Positions 26,598 to 33,915 of a stretch of 64,000 nt of DNA are shown in pieces (the first letter of the stretch is position 1; each line of letters opens with the position of its first letter). Under the pieces are notes generated by a model. That model was given only the letters and a program-made list of their open reading frames with translations. It did no database searches and had not been told where the DNA came from. Made by a program: the position numbers and the translations under genes. The stretch comes from a virus, in IMG/VR virus record IMGVR_UViG_3300030202_003189, positions 84,739-148,738 of that record; one strand, 5' to 3'.

Positions 26598-26966
26598 ATG
26601 AAACTATTCTCAGTATATAAAGAGTTAGTCTTAGAGGCGGTAAATAGAAGTGAAATTATACGAGCAATAGACTCTCGTAATATATGTACAATATATTATG
26701 AAGGAGATACCATTTCTAATCCAGGATATAGGGAAATAGAACCTTATGTTTACGGACTATCAAAAAGAGAAAACCCCGTCATTAGGGCTTACCAATTAGA
26801 AGGTAAAAGTGATACCCCAGAAAATATGCCTGGTTGGAGACTATTTAGGGTGGACAGGATGGTTGACTTTATAAATAGTGGTGATATATTTAATGAAGCA
26901 AAACCTTTATATAACCCTAGTGGAGATAAGGATATGACAAGAATATACGCACAAGCAAAATTTTAA
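26598..26966 (+). CDS. Small protein with WYL-like fold
   Basis: A 122-residue protein. After a helix (FSVYKELVLEAV), residues 20-95 follow the WYL-domain pattern: a strand with TIYYEGD, then REIEPYVYGL, then VIRAYQLEGKSD, and GWRLFRVDRMVDF at the end. WYL domains bind ligands or nucleic acid in bacterial and phage regulators. Here there is no DNA-binding HTH, so the protein may sense something or work as a subunit. Family assignment rests on pattern only. Confidence 0.6.
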   Translation: MKLFSVYKELVLEAVNRSEIIRAIDSRNICTIYYEGDTISNPGYREIEPYVYGLSKRENPVIRAYQLEGKSDTPENMPGWRLFRVDRMVDFINSGDIFNEAKPLYNPSGDKDMTRIYAQAKF

Positions 26967-26968
26967 TT

Positions 26969-27574
26969 ATGGCAGAATCACCAGTAGACATAAATCAATT
27001 AGCAGGGGTCTTAAATAGATCAAAGGCATTATTAGACAAAGTAGACACACAAATGGGCCCAAGTGGGGATGGTGGGTCTTATAGTCAAAAAAGTGTTAGT
27101 GAAAATAGAAACGCTCCATTACCGAATGGTATGGTAGACTCTTCACAGATGTTAACAAGTTTACCTCAGGGTCAAACCGCACAAATGACATCAGACCCTA
27201 CAAGACCAATACAAAGAACATTAAGAAATGCTAAAACTACAAAGATGCCAAGAGAGGTAGTGGAGATGATGATAAATAATCCATCCCAAGACCCAGCAGC
27301 ACATATGGGAGATTTAGACCCAGAATTAGTTAATATGATTAATCCTAATGGGGCTAAAAAGAAAAAACAAGTAATCGAAGAAGATTTTCCACAACATACG
27401 TCTTCACACCAAGAAGGTGGTTTTAATAGAAAAGAAATAAAAAATTTAATTAAGGAAGTAGTGGGAGAGTTAATAGTGGAGAGAGAGGTCGATGAACAGG
27501 TACAAATTAGAGTTGGGGACACTATATTTACAGGTAAAATAACAAAATCAAAATCAATAAACAAAAAATCTTAA
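26969..27574 (+). CDS. Unrecognised protein with C-terminal amphipathic helix
   Basis: A 201-residue protein starting AESPVDINQLAGVLNRSKALLDKV. The middle is proline- and glutamine-rich and probably flexible. Near the C-terminus lies FNRKEIKNLIKEVVGELIVE, an amphipathic helix like those found at the N-termini of the proteins at 61303 and 62043. The gene starts two bases after the WYL-like gene. No function recognised; a virion-associated or scaffold role would fit the context. Confidence 0.55.
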   Translation: MAESPVDINQLAGVLNRSKALLDKVDTQMGPSGDGGSYSQKSVSENRNAPLPNGMVDSSQMLTSLPQGQTAQMTSDPTRPIQRTLRNAKTTKMPREVVEMMINNPSQDPAAHMGDLDPELVNMINPNGAKKKKQVIEEDFPQHTSSHQEGGFNRKEIKNLIKEVVGELIVEREVDEQVQIRVGDTIFTGKITKSKSINKKS

Positions 27575-27576
27575 TT

Positions 27577-27654
27577 ATGGAAAATTCTTGTAAAGGTAAA
27601 AAAGGAGGTTGTTTATCCTCTAGTGATACTGGAAGTACAGCTTCTGAAAAATAA
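27577..27654 (+). CDS. Very short peptide with two cysteines
   Basis: A 25-residue frame starting MENSCKGKKGGCLSSS, two bases after the previous stop and with the same AATT-ATG leader as its neighbours. It holds Cys5 and Cys12 around a KGKKGG turn and ends in a serine/threonine-rich tail. It may be real because of its spacing. Frames this short also arise by chance. No function can be given. Confidence 0.35.
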   Translation: MENSCKGKKGGCLSSSDTGSTASEK

Positions 27655-27695
27655 TACAAACCCCAACACTTATATTCGTTTTATTATATTCTTAA

Positions 27696-27703
27696 TATTT
27701 ATA
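27696..27703 (+). promoter_or_regulatory. TATTTATA element before the neck gene
   Basis: Exact octamer followed by TATAAAG, 17 bases before the ATG at 27721 in a 66-base gap. Similar in spacing to the copy at 25178. Candidate promoter for the neck gene. Confidence 0.45.
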
Positions 27704-27720
27704 TATAAAGAAGATATTCT

Positions 27721-28842
27721 ATGGCAACAAATATAACTCCAGATGATAGGTTAGATTTATTTACAAAAACTAGACATCGTTTAGGTGCTCCAGTTAGAAA
27801 GGTAGAAATAACTAACGATCAATTAGACACACTTTTAGCGATAGCGGTAGAAGATTACGTACAATACCAATATGAATGGCTAGTAGATAACCAATGGCCA
27901 TCATTAATTGGTTTGGATGTTAGTGAGGCTGACGCCGCAGCTAACTTAACAACAAGAGATTTTGATTATGAAACACAATTTACTTATGCTTATTCTAAGG
28001 CAGTTGGGTTACAGTCTAGAGGTCCTTGGGAATTAAAGACGGACTTCGTAGAGTTGGCAGCTGGACAGCAACAATATCTAATACCAGCAAACAGAGAATT
28101 AAATGAGGTTTTATGGTTTACACCACCTAGTTTGGATCAATCAGTTATTGATCCATTTATGGGTGTTGGTGGAGCATTTGGTGGTGGTTTTGGAGGTGAA
28201 GGAGGTTTAGCTCAATTTGGTATGGGTTCTTATTATGTGATGCCAGCTTTTGATGTTTTATTAAGACAATCAGATAGAAATCTTAAAAATAGACTTATTA
28301 GAGGAGATTTAACCTATAAGGTAACGGCAGCACCTAGTGGACAAAGATATCTTTGGATAATGCCGGTTCCAGGTGGAGCGTACGATTACGGTTTAACAAC
28401 ACTATTCAAAGGTAAGGTATGGTATAGATATTATGAAATTACTCCAGAAAGTGAGGATCAGGACAGAGAGGCTTGTTTAGAAGCAAATACAGATGTAATT
28501 AAATTACCATCAGATGTACCTTTAGACTCTATTGATTATTCTTCTTTGAATTTACCTTCTAAAATATGGGTTCGTAGATACCTTTTAGGATTAGCTAAGG
28601 AAACCTTAGGTCGTATAAGAGGAAAATTCTCAGGGGCGTTAAATGTACCAGGAGCTGAAGTATCTATGGATTACCAATCGTTATTAGACGAAGGAAAAGA
28701 TGAACAAGCTAAACTTATCGAAGAATTAGGTGAAAGATTAACAAGTATGAGTAACTTTGGTCAAACTGAACAGAGAGCAAGTGAGGCAGAATCGATAAAT
28801 AAATCTCTACAATACAGACCATTAGGGCTGTATGTAATATAG
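27721..28842 (+). CDS. 13: Neck/head-completion protein, gp13-like
   Basis: A 373-residue protein. The start TRHRLGAPVRKVEITNDQLDTLLAIAVEDYVQYQYEW follows the pattern of T4 gp13-type proteins: a polar helix, LGxPV, then TxDQ and a helix of aromatic residues. The C-terminal helices (RRYLLGLAKETLGRIRGKFSG, DEGKDEQAKLIEELGERL) also match that family. A glycine-rich insert lies near residues 146-166. gp13 closes the portal after DNA packaging and joins head and tail. The gp14- and gp15-like genes lie a few kilobases downstream, supporting the call. Length is above T4 gp13 (309 residues). Confidence 0.72.
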   Translation: MATNITPDDRLDLFTKTRHRLGAPVRKVEITNDQLDTLLAIAVEDYVQYQYEWLVDNQWPSLIGLDVSEADAAANLTTRDFDYETQFTYAYSKAVGLQSRGPWELKTDFVELAAGQQQYLIPANRELNEVLWFTPPSLDQSVIDPFMGVGGAFGGGFGGEGGLAQFGMGSYYVMPAFDVLLRQSDRNLKNRLIRGDLTYKVTAAPSGQRYLWIMPVPGGAYDYGLTTLFKGKVWYRYYEITPESEDQDREACLEANTDVIKLPSDVPLDSIDYSSLNLPSKIWVRRYLLGLAKETLGRIRGKFSGALNVPGAEVSMDYQSLLDEGKDEQAKLIEELGERLTSMSNFGQTEQRASEAESINKSLQYRPLGLYVI

Positions 28843-28848
28843 TTTCTT

Positions 28849-30054
28849 ATGGCATTTACAACATTAGTTGATTATTCAAGGCAATTAACACAAGCTCCAG
28901 ACACAACCGCTATTTTTTCTGGTGATACAGAAATACTGGGTAGTCTTACGTTAGGGTCAATTTATTCTAATGGACTATCGGATTATTCCAAATTATATTT
29001 TAGTTCCAGTACACTTACAACATCACCTGAGATTAAATACAACCCACTACTAAAGAATTGGTTATTTACTATGCGTGACCCTGCTGACGCTACCGCAACA
29101 GAACACCAACTTAACAGATTAAAATTTACTTTGAACACCGCTGGTAAAAATGGAGAGTTTGGGTTTTATGGACAACAATCATTTTTTAGATATACTTCGG
29201 ATGATATGGATGGACTACAAAGTAATGTTCTTCACAATCCAGCGACCGTTATGATAATTGGAAGTGGAACCACAAGTGCGAGTACGGCATTCACAGTTTC
29301 AAATTGGAACTCCTCAACAGGAATAGGAATGACGGGACTTACTATTGATGATGGAATGAATGTTAGAATTGGAGATAGACGACCTTACGCCAATGCAGAT
29401 TCTAATACATGTCAGGTTTTTCTTGGTCCCGGAGGTATACTGAACAACCAGGAAGATTATGAAGTATTATATATCGGAGGAGAGGGTCGTGTTGGTATAG
29501 ATTTATCTAGACGGGACGTAAAAATGAATATAGACTATGATTATGATAGTTCTTGGATATATGGTCTTAAACCGGTGCAATTTGAATTTAAGAAGTCTCC
29601 GGGTCGTATTCAGTGGGGGTTTATTGCTGAAGATGCTGCAGAAGTTAAAAAAGATTTCGCTAAATGGGACTCTGATGGGTCATTAAGAGGGGTTAAACAT
29701 GAGAGGTTAGTTTCTGTAGTACTTAAAGAATTAATTGAATTAAGAAAAAAGGTCGATCCCTCTTTTAGAAAAACGCATGAAGAAGATAAAGTAAAAATTA
29801 TTTCAGATGATTATGAAGTAATTCATGATGGTACAATAATTGCTCGTGGAGGTAAAGATATTAAATTAACTATATCTGATTCATTATCTGGAATGGTAAG
29901 AATAAAATCATTGGCTAATGTTACTGTACGTTCTAATCGATTGATTGATGAAAAGTGGGGTCAGATGGAGTTAGAAGATGGTAGTAGTGTTAGTTTATTG
30001 TGTCACGACAAATTTATATACATACTTTCCTCAGACGGGGATAAGCTTAAATAA
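28849..30054 (+). CDS. Structural/fiber protein with internal peptidase S74 chaperone domain
   Basis: A 401-residue protein. The N-terminal 200 residues are beta-rich (SLTLGSIYSNGL, FRYTSDDMDGL). The S74 domain begins with LSRRDVKMNI (Ser220 and Lys225 as the proposed cutting pair), then IYGLKPVQFEF, IQWGFIAEDAAEV and HERLVSVVLKELIELRKKV. In bacteriophage fibers this domain helps trimerisation and then cuts itself off. Here about 95 more residues follow the domain (from EDKVKIISDDYEV), which is unusual because S74 is normally C-terminal. The gene is six bases after the neck gene and ends overlapping the helicase gene of the other strand by eight bases. Confidence 0.72.
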   Translation: MAFTTLVDYSRQLTQAPDTTAIFSGDTEILGSLTLGSIYSNGLSDYSKLYFSSSTLTTSPEIKYNPLLKNWLFTMRDPADATATEHQLNRLKFTLNTAGKNGEFGFYGQQSFFRYTSDDMDGLQSNVLHNPATVMIIGSGTTSASTAFTVSNWNSSTGIGMTGLTIDDGMNVRIGDRRPYANADSNTCQVFLGPGGILNNQEDYEVLYIGGEGRVGIDLSRRDVKMNIDYDYDSSWIYGLKPVQFEFKKSPGRIQWGFIAEDAAEVKKDFAKWDSDGSLRGVKHERLVSVVLKELIELRKKVDPSFRKTHEEDKVKIISDDYEVIHDGTIIARGGKDIKLTISDSLSGMVRIKSLANVTVRSNRLIDEKWGQMELEDGSSVSLLCHDKFIYILSSDGDKLK

Positions 30055-31822
30055 AACTTAACTGTTCCATAAGACTTTCCACAATATCTTCTTCGGAATA
30101 CTCACCCATTATTGTATCTATGTTTTTTTGTTTAGATTTTAGAGATTTGTAAATTATTTCCTCTACAGTTTTATCAAAAATTGGGTAATAGACATTAACT
30201 TTTTTATTTTGTCCAATCCTATAGGCTCTATCTTCAGCTTGTGAGTGAGATTTTGGGACCCAATCTAAACTATTCATTATGACAACTTCTCCTTCAGTTA
30301 AAGTAATACCAACACCTGCGGAAATTATATTACCAACAAAAACTTTAATTTTTTTATCATTTTGAAATCTGTTTACGCTTTCTTCTTTCTGCTCATTTGT
30401 CATGGAACCGTTATGTCTAACACATACCTTACCAAAGGCATCATAAATCATTTGTTGTTCATCATTAAAGTTTGTAAAAATTATAACTTTTTTATCTTGT
30501 TCAACTAGGTCTTTAGTAAAGTTAATGGTGTACTTTGTTTTTTCCTCAGCTAAAAACTTTCTAAGTGTTACTAATTTGGTCATATGTTCGGCAAGATTAG
30601 CGTGACCATGTTTTAGAGACCAAGTTTTATATTCACCCATTATTTCCTGGTATCCAGAAGCATTTTCTAGTTGATGGTATATTGGTGATACTATTTTTGG
30701 TGGTAAATCTAATATCTCTTCTTTTTTTCTTCTCAATATAGTGTCTTTTGTGTAATCATGTAACTCTTCTAGGTTTGAGGCGCCTTTGGTGTCCCATATG
30801 AGTCTACCCCCTTGTCCCCTAAATTGTCTAGCGTCACAATATCGTTTAACAAAATTAATCCAATCTTGAGAAACATTTGACCGACAAATTTTAAGTAAAT
30901 TATAAAAGTCGATAGGACGATTAGCCACAGGAGTTCCAGTTAATAACCAGACCCTATTTATTGTTTTTACAAAATCCATTACTATCTTAGTTCTTTTTGA
31001 CGTAGTGTTTTTTATTGCGTGTGCTTCATCAATAATAACCAAATCAAAATTGGACTTAATTATTTCACCAATCTTAATTTTTGAAAGACTTTTATTTTTT
31101 GTTGGAATCTCGTGGAAATTTTTTAATATGTCATAGTTGATAATGTTCCATTTTTTCGTGTCTCCCCATATCTTACCCTTTATAATGTTAATTTCTTCCT
31201 CGTCGTCGTAATTTGAGATTTCCTTTTTCCAGTTAAGTTTTAATGAAGAGGGACAAATAACTAATATTCTTTTAACTTTAGTTGTTAGTGCCGCGATAAC
31301 GGCTGATGTGGTTTTACCAAGTCCCATATCATCAGATAATATAAATCTATCGTATTCTAACAATTTTTTTATCGCTTCTTTTTGGTGTACCATTGGTGGT
31401 CTGTGTTTATATGGAGAATAGTCGACATCTTTAATCTCATTTTTCACACGATTTTTAATGATATACTTTTTAGGTATCCACAACATAGTCGGGACTTTTT
31501 GCTTTTGATTAAATTTTACCATTGCGTGGAGCACCTCCGAAGAATTAGACAATATCTTTACTATGTTAATTTTTATTGGATTATTTACTAAAAGATGTTG
31601 TTCCTGTAGTTTAGTGGCAAAATATGTAGAAATAGTTATTTCTTCGTCAACAATAACAGGGACCTTCCTATAGTTCTTTTGAATGTACTCAATCTGTTTT
31701 GGGGTAGGTGTGGTAGTTCTAGAGTTGTTAAATCTAGATTTTAGACTTAATATATAATCATTTTCCCCCTCATACGATTTGACTAGAGATATGTAATCTT
31801 TTATTCTACTTGGTTCTAACAT
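30047..31822 (-). CDS. SNF2-family DNA helicase/translocase
   Basis: A 591-residue protein with both RecA-like lobes. Lobe one: ILSDDMGLGKTTSAVI (Walker A, residues 162-177), LVIIDEAHAIKN (Walker B, DEAH 265-268) and WLLTGTPVANRP. Lobe two: VIIFTNFNDE, GNIISAGVGITLTEG and QAEDRAYRIGQNKKV. The RAYRIGQ signature is typical of SNF2 proteins such as SMARCAL1-like translocases. In phages these move on double-stranded DNA and remodel forks or recombination intermediates, perhaps taking the UvsW role. It is the only large minus-strand gene inside the structural region, so its timing probably differs. The upstream region carries three tandem repeats. Confidence 0.93.
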   Translation of the reverse strand: MLEPSRIKDYISLVKSYEGENDYILSLKSRFNNSRTTTPTPKQIEYIQKNYRKVPVIVDEEITISTYFATKLQEQHLLVNNPIKINIVKILSNSSEVLHAMVKFNQKQKVPTMLWIPKKYIIKNRVKNEIKDVDYSPYKHRPPMVHQKEAIKKLLEYDRFILSDDMGLGKTTSAVIAALTTKVKRILVICPSSLKLNWKKEISNYDDEEEINIIKGKIWGDTKKWNIINYDILKNFHEIPTKNKSLSKIKIGEIIKSNFDLVIIDEAHAIKNTTSKRTKIVMDFVKTINRVWLLTGTPVANRPIDFYNLLKICRSNVSQDWINFVKRYCDARQFRGQGGRLIWDTKGASNLEELHDYTKDTILRRKKEEILDLPPKIVSPIYHQLENASGYQEIMGEYKTWSLKHGHANLAEHMTKLVTLRKFLAEEKTKYTINFTKDLVEQDKKVIIFTNFNDEQQMIYDAFGKVCVRHNGSMTNEQKEESVNRFQNDKKIKVFVGNIISAGVGITLTEGEVVIMNSLDWVPKSHSQAEDRAYRIGQNKKVNVYYPIFDKTVEEIIYKSLKSKQKNIDTIMGEYSEEDIVESLMEQLSFI

Positions 31823-31826
31823 ACAT

Positions 31827-31834
31827 TATTTATA
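31827..31834 (-). promoter_or_regulatory. TATAAATA (T4-late-like) element before the helicase gene
   Basis: On the minus strand the octamer reads TATAAATA, the T4 late promoter sequence, four bases before the helicase ATG. It is the complement of the TATTTATA seen before plus-strand genes, so the direction of the motif is unclear. Confidence 0.3.
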
Positions 31835-31840
31835 CTATAG

Positions 31841-31891
31841 CTAATGATCATTTATAACTAATGATCAATTATAATTAATGATCTATTATAA
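31841..31891. repeat. Three 17-base tandem repeats, operator-like
   Basis: Three direct copies without a gap: CTAATGATCATTTATAA (31841-31857), CTAATGATCAATTATAA (31858-31874) and TTAATGATCTATTATAA (31875-31891). They differ only at position 1 and around positions 10-11. They contain TGATCA, a small palindrome. They lie between the start of the minus-strand helicase gene and the plus-strand gp14-like gene, where a regulator or an initiator protein could bind. Confidence 0.85.
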
Positions 31892-31951
31892 TTATTAATT
31901 ACTAGTGGCGTGCATATTAACGCTAATTAAAAATAATAACTAAGTAAACAG

Positions 31952-31959
31952 TATTTATA
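31952..31959 (+). promoter_or_regulatory. TATTTATA element before the gp14-like gene
   Basis: Exact octamer followed by GTATATG, where the ATG is the gene start four bases after the element. Same context word (TATTTATAGTAT) as at 25178. Confidence 0.35.
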
Positions 31960-31963
31960 GTAT

Positions 31964-32497
31964 ATGAAGAACAATCAGAACCAACAAACTAAAGTACCAA
32001 TTACGAGATTGAATAAATTCTTTGATGACCAGGATTTTGGTTTAGAAGTTGATTTCGGTAGAGAGTATATGGAGGGTGACCTACATATGACTGTAGTGTT
32101 ATTTAGTATTGATATTGAAGAAACTGATACGGATGATGTGTATAAAGAAGTTAACGCAGAGAATGTACGTTTTCATCCACCTGTTGAGTTATTAGTTAAT
32201 TTAGAAATAGCAGCTGGGGAAAATCAAACCTATAACCCTAATGGAACATTAAGGTATAGAGATTATGGTAATATGACCTTTAATATTTTTCAACAACAAC
32301 TAGACCAAAAACAAACTGAAATTAAGTATGGTGACTATATAGGATATAGAGACAGTGAAAGTTCAATGAAATATTGGGTAGTAGTTAATGATGGTAAAAT
32401 TATAGCAGATAACGAACATACAATATTTGGATATAAAGGAGCAGTAAGAACTGTTGAGTGTGCAGTTGCTGATCGAAACGAATTTAAGGCAATATAA
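31964..32497 (+). CDS. 14: Neck protein, gp14-like
   Basis: A 177-residue protein. The order of features (a start with a strand EVDFGREYMEGD, a middle PPVELLVNLE and a closing KYGDYIGYRDSESSMKYWVVVNDG) follows T4 gp14-type head-closure proteins. In those, a beta barrel ends with a GDxIxY turn, a structural sentence shared by many connectors. It stands directly before the gp15-like gene, just as in T4. gp14 forms the hexameric ring below the portal that binds gp15. It is shorter than T4 gp14 (256 residues). Assignment depends on context as much as on sequence. Confidence 0.62.
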   Translation: MKNNQNQQTKVPITRLNKFFDDQDFGLEVDFGREYMEGDLHMTVVLFSIDIEETDTDDVYKEVNAENVRFHPPVELLVNLEIAAGENQTYNPNGTLRYRDYGNMTFNIFQQQLDQKQTEIKYGDYIGYRDSESSMKYWVVVNDGKIIADNEHTIFGYKGAVRTVECAVADRNEFKAI

Positions 32498-32498
32498 A

Positions 32499-33617
32499 AT
32501 GGGTGTACCTAAAAAATTTCTTAAGAATGTACAAATAAAAGCCCCATCTAATAATCATGATAGGAGATTAGAACTATGGGAAGAAGGTTGGAATGCTAGT
32601 GGTACTTTTGTGCCTAAAGGAGTGTTATATGAAGATATGGATAGGGACTTTATTAATCTTATTAAGGATGACCTTTCTTTTTCGGTTGAAGGAGAAAAGG
32701 TGCCAGTATTTTTCCTAACAATACAGAGATGGGCAGAATTTGCTAGGACTTGGGAATTCACAGATAAAGACAGAAATGTACAAATGCCGTTCGTTTCGAT
32801 AGTTAGACAACCAGATATTCAGTTTGGGACAAATCCCGTAACTCAATATACTATTCCTCAGAAACAAAGATTTGATTATATGAAAGTTCCAAACTATGAT
32901 GGGGATTCTGTGGGGGTTGACGTTTATAAAATTCCACAACCAATCGCAGTTAACTTAATGTATGAAGTTAGATTCTTTTCTTATCGAATGAGAGAAATAA
33001 ACAAATTTAACAAGATAGTTATGCAAGCTTTTCAATCTAGACAAAAGTACATTAATTGTAATGGTCACTATTTTCCAGTGGTTTTAGAAACAATTGGGGA
33101 TGAAAGTACCATAGACCAATTTGAAAGTAAAAGATTTTACGTACAAAATTTTGAAATGCAATTACAGGGATATATTATGGATGAGGAAGATTATGAAGTT
33201 ACACCAGCTATTAAAAGGGTGGTAACATTATTTGAAACCGAACCGAACGTAATACCTAGTCTAAACGCTACAGATAATTTAGACGCTGGTCGAGATACCG
33301 AAGAATTTGAAGTTAGTGTAAGTTATTTAGTTGATGTACCACATAACCCAGTTAATGAAACACCACCAGTTACAATTAAAGATACCGCATTAATAACTAC
33401 TTTTACCTTAGAAAATGTTAGGGATTGTCCTACTCTTAGCACAGGGTGTAGTGCAATTTCACCAAAAATTCAAATCGATCCAAATACAGGAAGTTTTATA
33501 AGTACATCACTACCAGTTCAATTATTACCAAATTATAAGATAAGAGCCGTTATTACAGTTATTGATGAAACATTAGACGCTAAGGTTACTTTTAGAGGAT
33601 ACAGGAACGAAGTTTAA
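32499..33617 (+). CDS. 15: Tail terminator/sheath stabiliser, gp15-like
   Basis: A 372-residue protein. The central stretch IPQPIAVNLMYEVRFFSYRMREINKFNKIVMQAF and ESKRFYVQNFEMQLQGYIMDEED match the T4 gp15 pattern PIKMIYELSIFTRYEDDMFQIVEQI and RIEWSLTFEVNGWMY. gp15 caps the tube and sheath and is needed to attach the tail to the head. The frame is open from an ATG at 32454, but that would lie inside the gp14-like gene. The ATG at 32499 follows its stop by one base and is preferred. A C-terminal extension of about 100 residues, beginning near LNATDNLDAGRD, is extra compared with T4 (272 residues). Confidence 0.72.
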   Translation: MGVPKKFLKNVQIKAPSNNHDRRLELWEEGWNASGTFVPKGVLYEDMDRDFINLIKDDLSFSVEGEKVPVFFLTIQRWAEFARTWEFTDKDRNVQMPFVSIVRQPDIQFGTNPVTQYTIPQKQRFDYMKVPNYDGDSVGVDVYKIPQPIAVNLMYEVRFFSYRMREINKFNKIVMQAFQSRQKYINCNGHYFPVVLETIGDESTIDQFESKRFYVQNFEMQLQGYIMDEEDYEVTPAIKRVVTLFETEPNVIPSLNATDNLDAGRDTEEFEVSVSYLVDVPHNPVNETPPVTIKDTALITTFTLENVRDCPTLSTGCSAISPKIQIDPNTGSFISTSLPVQLLPNYKIRAVITVIDETLDAKVTFRGYRNEV

Positions 33618-33787
33618 TCATTATATAAATCATCCTTCTTACGATAGGGTTTGTTAACACATTTCTCTTTTATTAGTCGTTCTACAAAAGCAAACATTTT
33701 AAGACCATTCTCCTCACAGTATTTTTTAAGTAGAGAATGGGTTACACTATCGATTTTAAGGTTTTTATCACGTTTTGATTTTAACAT
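33614..33787 (-). CDS. Small ribbon-helix-helix-like regulator
   Basis: A 57-residue minus-strand frame whose stop overlaps the gp15-like stop by four bases. The product contains NLKIDSVTHSLLKKYCEENGLKMFAF and ERLIKE: a strand followed by two helices, the layout of ribbon-helix-helix DNA-binding proteins. The basic start (MLKSKRDK) fits as well. RHH proteins bind short palindromes as dimers, and a strong inverted repeat lies directly upstream at 33799-33825, so autoregulation is possible. It sits opposite to the late structural genes, at a place where gene order changes. Confidence 0.65.
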   Translation of the reverse strand: MLKSKRDKNLKIDSVTHSLLKKYCEENGLKMFAFVERLIKEKCVNKPYRKKDDLYND

Positions 33788-33798
33788 ATATAAATAAG

Positions 33799-33825
33799 TA
33801 TGAAAAAAGTATGATTTTTTTCATA
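33799..33825. promoter_or_regulatory. 10-base perfect inverted repeat between the RHH-like and sheath genes
   Basis: TATGAAAAAA (33799-33808) and TTTTTTCATA (33816-33825) are exact reverse complements with a 7-base spacer. This could be an operator for the small RHH-like protein upstream of its own gene. It could instead be a hairpin with a T run in the 5' region of the sheath transcript. A TATAAATA reading toward the sheath gene lies just left of it (33789-33796). Confidence 0.6.
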
Positions 33826-33915
33826 TTACACTAAAAAAGCCTTTGTACTTTGATAAAAATCAGAGTATTTATTATAAAACCAAGAATAACAATAAATTAA
33901 AAAATAAAGAAACAC

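Noticed and set aside
31841-31891. The three tandem repeats as a CRISPR array
   Set aside because: The units are 17 bases and directly adjacent, without unique spacers, and no cas gene is in the window.
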